A stretch of 64,000 nucleotides of DNA from Aquabacterium soli (GTDB lineage: Bacteria; Pseudomonadota; Gammaproteobacteria; Burkholderiales; Burkholderiaceae_C), in NCBI RefSeq assembly GCF_003933735.1, contig NZ_RSED01000008.1:124001-188000 (forward strand). The letters are read 5' to 3'. The position numbers and the translations under genes are program-made. Each line of letters opens with the position of its first letter. The first letter of the stretch is position 1. Under the pieces are notes generated by a model that was given only the letters and a program-made list of their open reading frames with translations, searched no databases and was not told the origin of the DNA. This document shows positions 1 to 9,215 of the stretch, piece by piece.

Positions 1-235
1 CCACGATCAGCAGGGCGGTGCGCACCAGGGTCTGGGCGCGGTAGGTGGTGGCGGTGGACATCACCGCGTCGGCCTCCATCTCGAAATTGCGCATGCCGGC
101 CGCTTCGGCCGTGGCGGGCGAGATGCGGGGGCCCGTGATGCGGTCGAGGACGCGGTCGGTGATGGGTGCCAGGCGCAGGCGGATGGATTCGAGCAGGCCC
201 AGGATCGACTTGCCGGCGTTCATGAGGATTTTCAT
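1..235 (-). CDS. HlyD-family type I secretion membrane fusion protein (N-terminal part, cut by window edge)
   Basis: Only the first 78 codons are inside the window; the gene runs off the left edge. The visible protein starts MKILMNAGKSILGLL and has a cytoplasmic N-terminal stretch of about 65 residues, then the beginning of a hydrophobic segment (TLVRTALLIV). That is the layout of HlyD/LapC-type adaptors, which have one inner-membrane helix and a large periplasmic part. It starts 13 bases after the stop of the type I ABC transporter on the same strand, with GAGGAA placed as ribosome-binding site, so the two form an operon. The adaptor would link that ABC exporter to a TolC-like outer-membrane channel for secretion of a large adhesin or RTX protein. 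The family call leans on gene order because the diagnostic C-terminal domain is not visible. Confidence 0.7.
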   Translation of the reverse strand, partial: MKILMNAGKSILGLLESIRLRLAPITDRVLDRITGPRISPATAEAAGMRNFEMEADAVMSTATTYRAQTLVRTALLIV

Positions 236-248
236 GGTCGTGGGTTCC

Positions 249-2480
249 TCAGCTGGCGCGGGCGATGCGTCCTGCGGACAGTGCCTGCAGGATGCGCTCA
301 CGGGGCCCGTCGGCCACGATCTTGCCCTGGTCGACCACGATCACGCGGTCCACGAAGGCCAGCATGGAGGTGCGGTGCGTCACCAGCAGCACCGTCTTGC
401 CCTGAGTGAACTCGGCCATGCGCTGCGTGACGAAGGCTTCGGTCGAGAAGTCCATCGCGCTGGTAGGTTCGTCCAGCAGCAGCAGCGGCGCGTTGTGCAG
501 TACCGCGCGGGCGATGCCCACGCTCTGGCGCTGGCCGCCTGACAGCAGCTCGCCGCGCTCGCCCACCTGCATGTCAAAGCCTTGAGGATGGCGGTGCACG
601 AAATCGGTCATGCCGGCCATCTCGGCCGCAGCCACCACGGATTCGTCCACCGCGTGGGGCATGCCGAAGGTGATGTTGTCGCGCAGCGAGCCGTAGAACA
701 GGGTCACATCCTGCGAGACATAGCCCAGGTTGCGGCGCACGTCGGCCGGGTCCAGCTGGCGCATGTCGATGCCGTCCAGCAGCACCGAGCCTTCCTTGGG
801 CTGGTACAGGCCCAGCACCAGTTTCTGGATCGTGGTCTTGCCCGAACCCACCTTGCCGATGAAGGCTACTTTCTCGCCCGCGTTGATCTTGAAGCTCAGG
901 CCATCGAGGGCCGCATCCTGCCGATTGGGGTAGGCGAAGGACACGTTGCGGAACTCGATCTCGCCCTTGAGCTCGCGGCGCTGGATGAAGGTCTTGCCTT
1001 CGGGGCGCTCGACGGGCTTTTCCATGATCTGCTCGAGCGATTCGAGCGCGGTGCGCGCGCCCTGGTACTGCATCAGCAGGCCCACGATCTGCCCGGCAGG
1101 CGCCAGCGCACGGCCGGCCAGCATGTTGGCCGCGATCAGGCCCCCCATGGTCAGGCTCTTGTCGGTGATCAGGTACACGCCGATGATCACGATGGTGACC
1201 GAGACCAGTTGCTGCAAGGTCGAGGTGGTGTACATGGCGCTGGACGACAGCCCGCGCATCTTCACGTTGGTGGCGGCCAGGAACTCGTTGGCCCGCTCCC
1301 AGCGCGACTGGATCACGCCCTCGGCGCCCTGTGCCTTGATGGTCTCGATGCCGGTCAGGCTCTCGACCAGCGTGGCGTTGCGCTGGGCCGAGGCCTGGTA
1401 GGTGGTCTGCGACAGCTCGTGCAGGCGGTGTTGCAGCACGTAGCCGGCCACCAGCACGATCAGGAACACGGTGACCACGGGGATCACCAGCCAGGGCGAG
1501 ATCCAGGCGATGACCGCCACGAACAGCAGGCCGAAAGGCAGGTCGATCAGCGCGGTGACGGTGCTCGAGGCGATGAAATCGCGCACCTGCTCGAAACCGC
1601 GCAGGTTGGATGCGAAGGAGCCGACCGACTGGGGTCGGTTCTCCAGCTTCATGCCCAGCACGCTTTCCATCAGCCGCGCCGAGATCTTGACGTCGATGCG
1701 GGCGCTGGCCTCGTCCACGAAGTGGCTGCGCAGCAGGCGCATGAACAGATCGCTGCCCAGCACCAGCGCCACGCCCACGGCCAGGGCCCACAATGTTTCG
1801 ACCGCATGGTTGGGCACCACCCGGTCGTACACGTTCATCGAGAACAGCGGGAAGGCCAGCGCGAAGATGTTGACCAGCAGCGCGGCCCACAGCACATCCT
1901 TGTAGACGAAGCGCTGGGCCAGCACGGCGCCCCAGAACCAGTGGCCGGATTTGGTGGCCCGCACCTCTGGTGCGCGTTCGTCGAACCGGAAATGCGGCCG
2001 GGCGAACAGCACGGCGCCGCTGTAGCGACTGGTCAGTTCGTCGGGGCTCAGGGTGATGGCACCCTGTCCGGTTTCAGGGAAGAGCACGCGCAGGCGCCCA
2101 TCGCTCTCGCGTCCCAGCAGCACGCAGGCATGGTGGCCGTGCAGCAGCAGGATGGCCGGCAGCGTCAACGGATCGATCTGGTCCACCGGCAGGCGCTGCA
2201 CGCGCGTGGCCAGCCCGGCGCGGGCGGCGGCGCGTTCGGCCAGCGTGAGCGACAAGGGCCCCTTGTCCAGCGGCAGCCCGGCCGACAGCGATGCCCGCGA
2301 GGCGGACACCCCGTGCAGGCGGCACACCTCGATCAGGCAGTCGAGCAGGGGGTCGGGGCCGATCAGGTCTTCGCGCAGGCGCAGCGCGGTGGCAGCCTCT
2401 TGTGCGGAAGGATTTGAAGGGCTGGGAGGAGCATCGGTGGGCGCCAGCGGGCCTGCCTGTGGTTTATCGGGTGCGTTCAT
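249..2480 (-). CDS. Type I secretion ABC exporter (permease-ATPase fusion, LapB/RTX type)
   Basis: This 743-residue protein is the energy-providing inner-membrane part of a type I secretion system. Domains in order: an N-terminal C39-peptidase-like domain (about 35-165), a six-helix membrane domain (about 185-460) and a nucleotide-binding domain (about 500-730). The ATPase motifs are clear: Walker A GKVGSGKTT near 543, signature LSGGQRQ near 647, Walker B LLLLDEP near 668. The C39-like domain lacks the usual glutamine/cysteine active-site segment, so it is probably a degenerate recognition domain, as in LapB and HlyB exporters, not a leader peptidase. The adaptor gene follows immediately. The secreted substrate and outer-membrane channel are not in the window. 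Family assignment is firm; the substrate is unknown. Confidence 0.92.
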   Translation of the reverse strand: MNAPDKPQAGPLAPTDAPPSPSNPSAQEAATALRLREDLIGPDPLLDCLIEVCRLHGVSASRASLSAGLPLDKGPLSLTLAERAAARAGLATRVQRLPVDQIDPLTLPAILLLHGHHACVLLGRESDGRLRVLFPETGQGAITLSPDELTSRYSGAVLFARPHFRFDERAPEVRATKSGHWFWGAVLAQRFVYKDVLWAALLVNIFALAFPLFSMNVYDRVVPNHAVETLWALAVGVALVLGSDLFMRLLRSHFVDEASARIDVKISARLMESVLGMKLENRPQSVGSFASNLRGFEQVRDFIASSTVTALIDLPFGLLFVAVIAWISPWLVIPVVTVFLIVLVAGYVLQHRLHELSQTTYQASAQRNATLVESLTGIETIKAQGAEGVIQSRWERANEFLAATNVKMRGLSSSAMYTTSTLQQLVSVTIVIIGVYLITDKSLTMGGLIAANMLAGRALAPAGQIVGLLMQYQGARTALESLEQIMEKPVERPEGKTFIQRRELKGEIEFRNVSFAYPNRQDAALDGLSFKINAGEKVAFIGKVGSGKTTIQKLVLGLYQPKEGSVLLDGIDMRQLDPADVRRNLGYVSQDVTLFYGSLRDNITFGMPHAVDESVVAAAEMAGMTDFVHRHPQGFDMQVGERGELLSGGQRQSVGIARAVLHNAPLLLLDEPTSAMDFSTEAFVTQRMAEFTQGKTVLLVTHRTSMLAFVDRVIVVDQGKIVADGPRERILQALSAGRIARAS

Positions 2481-2534
2481 GAGCCTGTTGCGTGGCCTGT
2501 GTGGGGGCCGGCGCGCTGAGAGTCAACCGGGTCT

Positions 2535-3080
2535 TCAGCGGATATCGGCACAATGCACGCCGAATTGACCCGTGCTGCGGTCGGCAAAGAATCGTTCCAG
2601 CGTCAATTTCACTGTCCGGAAGGCCAACTCCTGCCACGGAATGTCGGCCTCGGAGAACAGCTTGGCCTCGATGGTCTCGGGGCCGGGGTTGAAATCGGTG
2701 TCCAGCAGGCGGGCGCGGTAGAAGAAATGCACCTGGCCGGCACTGACCACATCCATCACGCAATACAAGCCTTGCATCTCGATGCGGGCGCCGGCTTCCT
2801 CGTCGGTTTCCCGGCGGGCGCCTTCCTCGCAAGTCTCGCCCAGTTCCATGAACCCTGCAGGCAGGGTCCAGTAACCCTTGCGAGGCTCGATGTTTCGGCG
2901 GCACAGCAGCACCTGGTCACCCCAGACGGGCAGGGTGCCCACGACGTTCAGCGGGTTGACATACTGGATGTGCGCGCACGACGGACAGACGGCTCTTTCC
3001 CGGTTGTCGTCATCAGGGATGCGATGTTCGACCCGGGTGCCACACATGGGGCAATGCTCGATGCGCCGTGAAAAATGCAT
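2535..3080 (-). CDS. Nudix hydrolase with N-terminal zinc ribbon
   Basis: This 181-residue protein has a complete Nudix box at residues 76-98 (pattern GX5EX7REXXEEXGX, here beginning GFMELGE and ending EEAGA), which binds the metal that drives hydrolysis of nucleoside diphosphate-linked compounds. In front of it are two CXXC pairs (C10/C13 and C32/C35), a zinc ribbon like that of NudC-type NADH pyrophosphatases and related ADP-ribose or NAD(H) hydrolases. It lacks the larger N-terminal domain of true NudC, so substrate choice is open. It lies 54 bases downstream of the type I exporter start on the same strand and probably belongs to a separate transcript. No distinctive ribosome-binding site is seen before the ATG. 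Confidence 0.85.
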   Translation of the reverse strand: MHFSRRIEHCPMCGTRVEHRIPDDDNRERAVCPSCAHIQYVNPLNVVGTLPVWGDQVLLCRRNIEPRKGYWTLPAGFMELGETCEEGARRETDEEAGARIEMQGLYCVMDVVSAGQVHFFYRARLLDTDFNPGPETIEAKLFSEADIPWQELAFRTVKLTLERFFADRSTGQFGVHCADIR

Positions 3081-3121
3081 GGCCCCGAGTGTAGAGCATG
3101 GGCATGGCCCACCTCGGGCGC

Positions 3122-3718
3122 TCAGGGGGTGAAGCGCCTGCGCATCCCGGGCGAAAACGACTCCATCACCCGCAGCGGCAGGCCGTGGTGCCAGAACACC
3201 GATTGACGTGCCCAGCCGGGAGCGCGGCCAGCGCTTGCCGAAGGCGGCCGCCGATCCACTCGGTGCCAGTCTCGGCGCGCCCGGGCCTGCTCTGGCCCGG
3301 CTCTCCGCCAGGCGTGTTGTGTCAGGCGGCCTCGGCGCACACGGGCATGGCTGAACAGCAGTTCAGCCAGGGGGCGTGAACCCAGGCCCTTGAGCGCTTT
3401 CCAGGGCCCCTTGAGCGCGCGCTGGCTGGTGACGCTGCGCGCCCACACCACCGGCTGGCCGTCCAGGCACAGGATCACCTCGCGCACATGGCCGCTGGCC
3501 TGTTTCAGCAGTCGGCGTTCGGCTGGCCACAAGCGCCGGGTGCCCTGGCTCATCACTTCCACGTGCACGGTGCCCAGGGCCCGAAGGCGGGCCGTGAGCG
3601 AGCCGGGGGCCTTCAGCCAGCGGCGCAGGGCTGGCGACACCGGTTGTACGGGCCAGCTCACGGCACGGGCCTGTCGGGCCCGCGCGCCGGATACATGGGA
3701 AACGGAACGGGGTAGCAT
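3122..3718 (-). CDS. ubiC: Chorismate--pyruvate lyase (ubiquinone biosynthesis)
   Basis: The 198-residue protein matches the UbiC family, which removes pyruvate from chorismate to give 4-hydroxybenzoate, the ring precursor of ubiquinone, in the cytoplasm. The recognisable parts are the central segment VREVILCLDGQPVVWARSVT with its conserved arginine, the following glycine/leucine stretch ending in LAELLFS, and the C-terminal segment LPLRVMESFSPGM carrying the conserved glutamate. It is somewhat longer than the E. coli enzyme (165 residues) because of an arginine-rich N-terminus and a less conserved arginine-rich insert near 125-165. It is divergent from pgeF and runs toward the Nudix gene. 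The start has no strong ribosome-binding site, so the N-terminus may be shorter. Confidence 0.82.
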   Translation of the reverse strand: MLPRSVSHVSGARARQARAVSWPVQPVSPALRRWLKAPGSLTARLRALGTVHVEVMSQGTRRLWPAERRLLKQASGHVREVILCLDGQPVVWARSVTSQRALKGPWKALKGLGSRPLAELLFSHARVRRGRLTQHAWRRAGPEQARARRDWHRVDRRPPSASAGRAPGWARQSVFWHHGLPLRVMESFSPGMRRRFTP

Positions 3719-3771
3719 CGGGGCGGGATCATAGCCTCGCGCTTGTCGGGGCCTGTCCGCTTTCTGCTGTC

Positions 3772-4719
3772 ATGGCGCTGCCGTTCCTGCATGAAGCCGG
3801 CGCCTTTTTGTCACCCTCCATGCCGATGACCACCCGTCTCGACCCTCCCGACGATGCCCTGGGGCCTTTGCAATGGCCCATGCAGGCCGGTGTGCGTGCC
3901 TGGATGAGCACGAGGCGCTGGCCGACCGGGCTGGCCGGGGCCGTGCCCATCCGGCCCAGCCTGCCTCCTTTCGACGATGCCAACCTGGGCGACCATGTCG
4001 GCGACGATCCGGCGACCGTTGCGGCACACCGGCTGGCCCTGGCCCAGGCGATGCAGGCCGACCCGGTCTGGCTGCGCCAGGTGCACGGCCACCGCGTAGT
4101 GCAACTGGGGCGGGACGGGGACGGGGGCGGGGGCTGGCAGGTTGATGGCCAAGCTTGGGATCCCGCACAGCCGGTCGAGGCCGACGGCAGCTGGACCACC
4201 GAACCCGGGGTGGTCTGCACAGTGATGGTGGCCGACTGCCTGCCAGTGCTGCTGGCCGCGCCCCAAGGCCGTGGCGTGGCGGCCCTGCATGCGGGTTGGC
4301 GCGGCCTGGCCGGTGCGGGCAGCCTGGCCGGGCAGGGCGTGCTGGAGTCTGGCGTGGCCGCCTTGTGTGCTGGTGCCAGCTGCGAGCCGGCCGAGCTGCA
4401 GGCCTGGCTGGGGCCTTGCATCGGGCCGCAATCTTTCGAAGTGAGCGAGGACGTGCTGCGTGGTTTCGGTGTTGACCCGGATGCTGCGGTGACGCCGCAT
4501 TTCCAGCTTTTGCCTTCCACTGGCCAGCAGACGCCTCGGAAATGGCTGGCCGATCTGCCCGGCCTGGCCCGCCAGCGCCTGGCCGCTCAAGGTGTCAGCC
4601 TGGTGGCTGGCGGCCGCTGGTGCACCGTGAGCGATGCTTCACGGTTCTTTTCCTTCCGGCGCGATGGGGTCACCGGGCGGCAGGCCGCCTGCATCTGGCT
4701 GGAGCGGGGCAGCCGCTGA
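3772..4719 (+). CDS. pgeF: Multicopper-oxidase-like laccase domain protein / peptidoglycan editing factor PgeF
   Basis: This belongs to the YfiH/PgeF family (formerly polyphenol oxidase or DUF152). Family members cleave purine nucleosides or edit misincorporated residues in muropeptide precursors; which activity applies here cannot be read from sequence. Signature segments present are WLRQVHG, VADCLPVLLA, AALHAGWRGLAGAG, LGPCIGPQSFEV and the C-terminal FFSFRRD, which together supply the His-Cys-His zinc site. The start is uncertain. ATG at 3772 gives 315 residues, but homologues begin close to the WMSTRRWP segment, so ATG 3820 or 3826 is also plausible; none has a good ribosome-binding site. 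Its last 81 bases overlap a membrane-protein gene on the other strand. Confidence 0.85.
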   Translation: MALPFLHEAGAFLSPSMPMTTRLDPPDDALGPLQWPMQAGVRAWMSTRRWPTGLAGAVPIRPSLPPFDDANLGDHVGDDPATVAAHRLALAQAMQADPVWLRQVHGHRVVQLGRDGDGGGGWQVDGQAWDPAQPVEADGSWTTEPGVVCTVMVADCLPVLLAAPQGRGVAALHAGWRGLAGAGSLAGQGVLESGVAALCAGASCEPAELQAWLGPCIGPQSFEVSEDVLRGFGVDPDAAVTPHFQLLPSTGQQTPRKWLADLPGLARQRLAAQGVSLVAGGRWCTVSDASRFFSFRRDGVTGRQAACIWLERGSR

Positions 4720-4935
4720 GGGGGCTGCGGCACCCTGCCGTTCGGCGGCTTCCTGTTCGCGCAGCCGGCGCCGACGCATCGGGGTGTTCATCAAATAGAT
4801 CACCAGCGCCAGCGGCGCCACCCCATACAGCAGCAGGGTGATGATGCCGCCCAGGATGGATCCCTGCGGGCCGAAGGCCTCCGCCACGGCCATCATCACG
4901 GCCACATATATCCAGGCAATCACCACGATCCACAT
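4639..4935 (-). CDS. Small two-helix membrane protein, function unknown
   Basis: This 98-residue protein has two strongly hydrophobic segments (about residues 2-20 and 28-50), then a basic patch RRRRLREQEAAERQ, then a proline/alanine-rich tail that should lie in the cytoplasm by the positive-inside rule. I recognise the general type from Burkholderiales genomes near phaC but know no function. The gene overlaps the 3' end of pgeF by 81 bases in antisense orientation. Its start lies 165 bases upstream of phaC, so the two share a divergent promoter region. The hydrophobic pattern and positive-inside distribution argue that it is a real gene and not a shadow of pgeF, since most of it lies outside that gene. 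Confidence 0.6.
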   Translation of the reverse strand: MWIVVIAWIYVAVMMAVAEAFGPQGSILGGIITLLLYGVAPLALVIYLMNTPMRRRRLREQEAAERQGAAAPSAAAPLQPDAGGLPPGDPIAPEGKEP

Positions 4936-5100
4936 GGGGAGTATTGTGACTGTTGTCCGCGGTCATCAAACGGCCTGGCAAAACCGCGTAAAAACAGGGT
5001 CTGTGCCATGCCGTCTGGAAAAAACAGCCCAGAATAGGCGTGCATGCCGCGTCTCTCAACGACGCTGTCCACCGTTGAAAGAGCCCATAAGAGGAGACCT

Positions 5101-7008
5101 ATGGCCGACACACCACGGCGCCGCGCATCCACCGCGGTCAAGAAGCCTGTTTCGTCCGACAAGACCGTGTCCTCGGGTGCCGGCAAGGTGCCCCTGAAGT
5201 CGGTGCCGCAGCCGCGCGCGCGCACTGCCGCCTCGCCCATCAAGGACAAGCCGGCCGGTACTGCGCGGGGCCGCGCCGCCAATGCATCGCAGGCGCCGGC
5301 GCCCGGGGCACAGGCCAGTGCTTTCGGCGTGCCGCCAGCGGCCGCCACCGCCGTGGATGCAGCAGAAACCGTGGCCCAAGAGGTCGGATCCCTGGCACAG
5401 TCGGTGGCCAGCCTGAGTGTGGCGCCGGACCGGCTGATCCAGATCCAGCAGGACTACCTCCAGCAGGCCTCCGATCTGTGGAACAGGGCGCTCTCACAGC
5501 CTGAGAGCCTGGCGCTGAAAGACAAGCGCTTTGCCTCGCCAGAGTGGACACGCCAGCCTGGCTCGGCCTTCATGGCCTCCATGTACCTGCTCAATGCCAG
5601 CACGCTCAAGCAGCTGGCCGACAGCCTGCAGGGCGATGACAAGACCCGCGAGCGCGTGCGCTTTGCTGTGCAGCAATGGGTGGATGCAGCGTCGCCATCC
5701 AACTTCCTGGCGCTGAACCCCGAGGCGCAGAAGCTGGCCATCGACACCCAGGGCGAGAGCCTCAAGCAGGGCATGCAGCACCTGCTGGGCGACATCCGCC
5801 AGGGCCACATGTCGCAGACCGACGAGTCCGTGTTCGAGGTGGGCCGCAATGTGGCCACCACCGAGGGCACCGTGGTCTTCGAGAACCCCTTCTTCCAGCT
5901 GATCGAGTACAAGCCACTGACCGACAAGGTGCACGAGCGGCCCTTCCTGCTGGTGCCGCCGTGCATCAACAAGTACTACATCCTCGATCTGCAGCCCGAG
6001 AACTCGCTGGTGCGCTATGCCCTGTCGCAGGGGCAGCGCGTGTTCATCGTCAGCTGGGTCAATGCCGACGAGAGCCTGGCGCAGGCCACTTGGGACGACT
6101 ACACCGAGCAAGGTGTGATGCGTGCCATCCAGGCCGTGCAGGACATCACCGGTGTCGAGCAGATCAATGCCCTGGGCTTCTGCATCGGCGGCACCTTGCT
6201 GGCCTCGGCTCTGGCGGTGCTCGATGCGCGCGACGAACACCCGGTCGCCAGCCTGACCCTGCTCACGTCCTTCCTGGATTTCGTCAACACGGGCACCATC
6301 GATGTCTTCGTGGACGAGGCCCTGGTGCACATGCGCGAGCTGACCATCGGCGCGCAGAGCCCGCAGGGCGGCGGCCTGATGAAGGGCGGCGAGCTGGCCA
6401 CCACCTTCTCATTCCTGCGCGCCAACGACCTGGTGTGGAACTATGTGGTGGGCAATTACCTCAAGGGTGAGACGCCTCCCGCATTCGACCTGCTGTACTG
6501 GAACAGCGACAGCACCAACCTGCCCGGGCCGATGTACTGCTGGTACCTGCGAAACACCTACCTGGAAAACAAGCTGAAACAGCCGAACGCGCTGAAGGTG
6601 TGCGGCACGCCGCTCGACCTGGGGCGCCTGCGCATGCCGACCTTCGTCTACGGCTCGCGCGAAGACCACATCGTGCCCTGGGACAGCGCCTATGCCTCCA
6701 CGCAACTGGTGAAGGGGCCGACCACCTTCGTGCTGGGCGCCTCCGGGCACATCGCCGGGGTGATCAACCCGCCCGAGAAAAAGAAGCGCAGCTTCTGGCA
6801 GACCCGCTCAGGCGCCAAGGCCTTGCCGGCCAAGGCCGGCGACTGGCTTCAGACGGCTGAAGAGCAGCCTGGCAGCTGGTGGCCCACCTGGGCCGCGTGG
6901 CTGGAACAACACAGTGGCCGCCTGATCAAGGCCCCGACCTCGGCGGGATCTAAGGACTATCCCGCAATCGAGCCTGCGCCAGGCCGCTATGTGAAGCGCC
7001 GGGCGTGA
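5101..7008 (+). CDS. phaC: Class I poly(3-hydroxyalkanoate) synthase
   Basis: PhaC polymerises (R)-3-hydroxybutyryl-CoA into polyhydroxybutyrate at the granule surface. The protein of 635 residues has an alanine/proline-rich N-terminal extension (about 1-95), then the PhaC N-terminal domain and an alpha/beta-hydrolase core. The catalytic triad can be placed: Cys361 in the lipase-like box GFCIGG, Asp522 in GSREDH, and His550 in GHIAGV. The start at 5101 is supported by GAGGAGA at 5091-5097; an upstream in-frame ATG at 5044 has no such site. It is first in a phaC-phaA-phaB operon, the order known from Cupriavidus. The N-terminal extension is a little longer than usual. Confidence 0.97.
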   Translation: MADTPRRRASTAVKKPVSSDKTVSSGAGKVPLKSVPQPRARTAASPIKDKPAGTARGRAANASQAPAPGAQASAFGVPPAAATAVDAAETVAQEVGSLAQSVASLSVAPDRLIQIQQDYLQQASDLWNRALSQPESLALKDKRFASPEWTRQPGSAFMASMYLLNASTLKQLADSLQGDDKTRERVRFAVQQWVDAASPSNFLALNPEAQKLAIDTQGESLKQGMQHLLGDIRQGHMSQTDESVFEVGRNVATTEGTVVFENPFFQLIEYKPLTDKVHERPFLLVPPCINKYYILDLQPENSLVRYALSQGQRVFIVSWVNADESLAQATWDDYTEQGVMRAIQAVQDITGVEQINALGFCIGGTLLASALAVLDARDEHPVASLTLLTSFLDFVNTGTIDVFVDEALVHMRELTIGAQSPQGGGLMKGGELATTFSFLRANDLVWNYVVGNYLKGETPPAFDLLYWNSDSTNLPGPMYCWYLRNTYLENKLKQPNALKVCGTPLDLGRLRMPTFVYGSREDHIVPWDSAYASTQLVKGPTTFVLGASGHIAGVINPPEKKKRSFWQTRSGAKALPAKAGDWLQTAEEQPGSWWPTWAAWLEQHSGRLIKAPTSAGSKDYPAIEPAPGRYVKRRA

Positions 7009-7075
7009 ATTTTGCGAGTTGCCTGCTATGGTTGGCCGCACAGGCCAGCGGGCTTGACCCCTGAAGGAGAACACC

Positions 7076-8254
7076 ATGACCGACATCGTGATCGTCGCTG
7101 CCGCCCGCACTGCGGTGGGCAAGTTCGGTGGCACGCTGGCCAAGACGCCTGCGGCCGAGCTGGGCGCCGTCGTCATCCAGGACCTGCTCAGGCGCACGGG
7201 GCTCACCGGCGAGCAGATCAGTGAAGTCATCCTGGGCCAGGTGCTGCAGGCTGGCTGTGGCCAGAATCCGGCGCGCCAGGCGGTCATCAAGTCCGGCCTG
7301 CCGCAAGGCGTGCCGGCCTACACCATCAACAAGGTCTGCGGTTCGGGCCTGAAGGCCGTGATGCTGGCCGTGCAGGCCATCCGTGACGGTGATTCGGACA
7401 TCATCATCGCCGGCGGCCAGGAGAGCATGAGCCTGGCGCCGCATGTGCTGCCCGGCTCGCGTGACGGCCAGCGCATGGGCAATTGGTCGATGATCGATTC
7501 CATGATCACCGACGGCCTGTGGGACGTCTACAACCAGTACCACATGGGCATCACCGCCGAGAACGTGGCCAAGCAGTACAGCATCAGCCGCGCCGAGCAG
7601 GATGCGCTGGCCCTGGCCTCGCAGCAGAAGGCGGCGGCCGCGCAGGAGTCCGGCCGCTTCAAGGACGAGATCGTGCCGGTGAGCATCGCGCAGAAGAAGG
7701 GCGATCCCATCGTGTTCGACGCGGACGAATACATCAACCGCAAGACCAACGCCGAGGCGCTGGCCGGCCTGCGCCCAGCCTTCGACAAGGCCGGCAGCGT
7801 GACGGCGGGCAATGCCTCCGGTCTGAACGATGGCGCCGCGGGCGTGGTCGTGATGAGCGCCAAGAAGGCCGAGCAACTGGGCCTCACACCGCTGGCGCGC
7901 ATCGCCTCGTACGCCAGTGCCGCCCTGGATCCGGCCTACATGGGCATGGGCCCGGTGCCGGCCTCGCGCCGCGCGCTCGAGCGCGCCGGCTGGAAGCCCG
8001 CTGACCTGGACTTGCTCGAGATCAACGAGGCCTTTGCCGCACAGGCTTGTGCCGTGCACAAGGAAATGGGCTGGGACACCAGCAAGGTCAACGTGAACGG
8101 TGGCGCCATCGCCATTGGTCACCCGATCGGCGCCTCGGGCTGCCGCATCCTGGTCACCCTGCTGCACGAGATGCAGAAGCGCGATGCCAAGAAGGGCATC
8201 GCCTCTCTGTGCATTGGCGGCGGCATGGGCGTGGCCCTGACCGTCGAGCGGTGA
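7076..8254 (+). CDS. phaA: Acetyl-CoA C-acetyltransferase (beta-ketothiolase)
   Basis: The 392-residue thiolase condenses two acetyl-CoA into acetoacetyl-CoA, the first step of polyhydroxybutyrate synthesis. The acyl-carrying Cys88 is in [11 protein letters not shown], the His349 base is in [10 protein letters not shown], and the second catalytic Cys379 is in LCIGGGMG. The length is exactly that of biosynthetic thiolases. A good ribosome-binding site (GAAGGAG) precedes the ATG. It sits 67 bases after phaC and 120 bases before phaB; the latter gap contains a strong hairpin (listed separately) that could lower phaB expression relative to phaA. Confidence 0.97.
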   Translation: MTDIVIVAAARTAVGKFGGTLAKTPAAELGAVVIQDLLRRTGLTGEQISEVILGQVLQAGCGQNPARQAVIKSGLPQGVPAYTINKVCGSGLKAVMLAVQAIRDGDSDIIIAGGQESMSLAPHVLPGSRDGQRMGNWSMIDSMITDGLWDVYNQYHMGITAENVAKQYSISRAEQDALALASQQKAAAAQESGRFKDEIVPVSIAQKKGDPIVFDADEYINRKTNAEALAGLRPAFDKAGSVTAGNASGLNDGAAGVVVMSAKKAEQLGLTPLARIASYASAALDPAYMGMGPVPASRRALERAGWKPADLDLLEINEAFAAQACAVHKEMGWDTSKVNVNGGAIAIGHPIGASGCRILVTLLHEMQKRDAKKGIASLCIGGGMGVALTVER

Positions 8255-8294
8255 TCGGTCTCTGGCCGGCATCTTGCTCTTTGCATCCTGACAA

Positions 8295-8330
8295 GCCGGT
8301 GCCGCCCATTGAAAGGCGGCCGGCTTTCTC
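8295..8330 (+). terminator. GC-rich hairpin with short T tract between phaA and phaB (partial terminator or RNA-stabilising hairpin)
   Basis: GCCG-GT-GCCGCC at 8295-8306 pairs with GGCGGC-CGGC at 8315-8324, leaving a two-base bulge and the loop CATTGAAA. TTTCTC follows. The stem is strong but the T tract is interrupted, so partial read-through into phaB is likely. Confidence 0.55.
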
Positions 8331-8374
8331 TTACCAACGATAGCGTTCACATCCCCAACGAGGAGTACTCAAAA

Positions 8375-9115
8375 ATGGCTCAAAAAGTGGCTTACGTGAC
8401 TGGCGGCATGGGTGGCATCGGCACGTCCATCTGCCAACGCCTGCACCGTGACGGCCTGGTCGTCATCGCCGGCTGTGGCCCCAGCCGTGACCACGTGAAG
8501 TGGCTGGATGAGCAAAAGGCCCTGGGCTACAACAACTTCTACGCCTCCGTGGGCAATGTGGCCGATTGGGATTCCACCGTCGAAGCCTTCAAGAAGGCCC
8601 GCGCCGAGCACGGCCCGATCGATGTGCTGGTCAACAACGCCGGCATCACGCGTGACGGCATGTTCCGCAAGATGAGCAAGGCCGATTGGGACGCGGTGAT
8701 GGACACCAACCTCAACAGCCTGTTCAACGTGACCAAGCAGGTCATCGACGACATGGTGGAGCGTGGCTGGGGCCGCATTGTCAACATCAGCTCGGTCAAC
8801 GGCGAGAAGGGCCAGTTCGGCCAGACCAACTACTCTGCCGCCAAGGCTGGCATGCACGGCTTCACGATGGCCCTGGCGCAGGAAGTGGCCAACAAGGGCG
8901 TGACGGTGAACACCGTGTCGCCGGGCTACATCGGCACGGACATGGTCCGCGCGATCCGCCAGGATGTGCTGGACAAGATCGTGGCCACGATCCCTGTGAA
9001 GCGCCTGGGCACGCCGGAAGAGATCGCGTCGATGGTCTCGTGGGTGTCCAGCGATGAAGCCGGGTTTGCCACGGGCGCTGATTTCTCGATCAACGGCGGG
9101 CTGCACATGGGTTGA
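8375..9115 (+). CDS. phaB: NADPH-dependent acetoacetyl-CoA reductase
   Basis: PhaB reduces acetoacetyl-CoA to (R)-3-hydroxybutyryl-CoA, the PhaC substrate. The 246-residue protein is a short-chain dehydrogenase/reductase with the cofactor motif TGGMGGIG near residue 10, NNAG near 88, a catalytic serine in NISSVNG, and the YSAAK motif supplying the catalytic tyrosine and lysine. The C-terminus ends ..GGLHMG as in PhaB proteins. AGGAG at 8361-8365 fixes the ATG at 8375; an in-frame extension to 8309 lies inside the hairpin and is rejected. It is the last gene of the pha operon. No phaR or phasin gene follows. Confidence 0.97.
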   Translation: MAQKVAYVTGGMGGIGTSICQRLHRDGLVVIAGCGPSRDHVKWLDEQKALGYNNFYASVGNVADWDSTVEAFKKARAEHGPIDVLVNNAGITRDGMFRKMSKADWDAVMDTNLNSLFNVTKQVIDDMVERGWGRIVNISSVNGEKGQFGQTNYSAAKAGMHGFTMALAQEVANKGVTVNTVSPGYIGTDMVRAIRQDVLDKIVATIPVKRLGTPEEIASMVSWVSSDEAGFATGADFSINGGLHMG

Positions 9116-9178
9116 TGGTGTGTGGCGCTTGTTGGCCTTGGCTTTATGCCCTGGCAGGCGGCGTGCAACAAAGATTTG

Positions 9179-9215
9179 ATCCCCATAGGCCGCTTGGTCT
9201 ATGGGGATTTTCTTT
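9179..9215 (+). terminator. Rho-independent terminator of the phaCAB operon
   Basis: A perfect 10-bp stem, ATCCCCATAG (9179-9188) with CTATGGGGAT (9199-9208), is followed by TTTTCTTT. The inner bases can extend the stem by about three more pairs. It lies 63 bases after the phaB stop. Confidence 0.9.
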
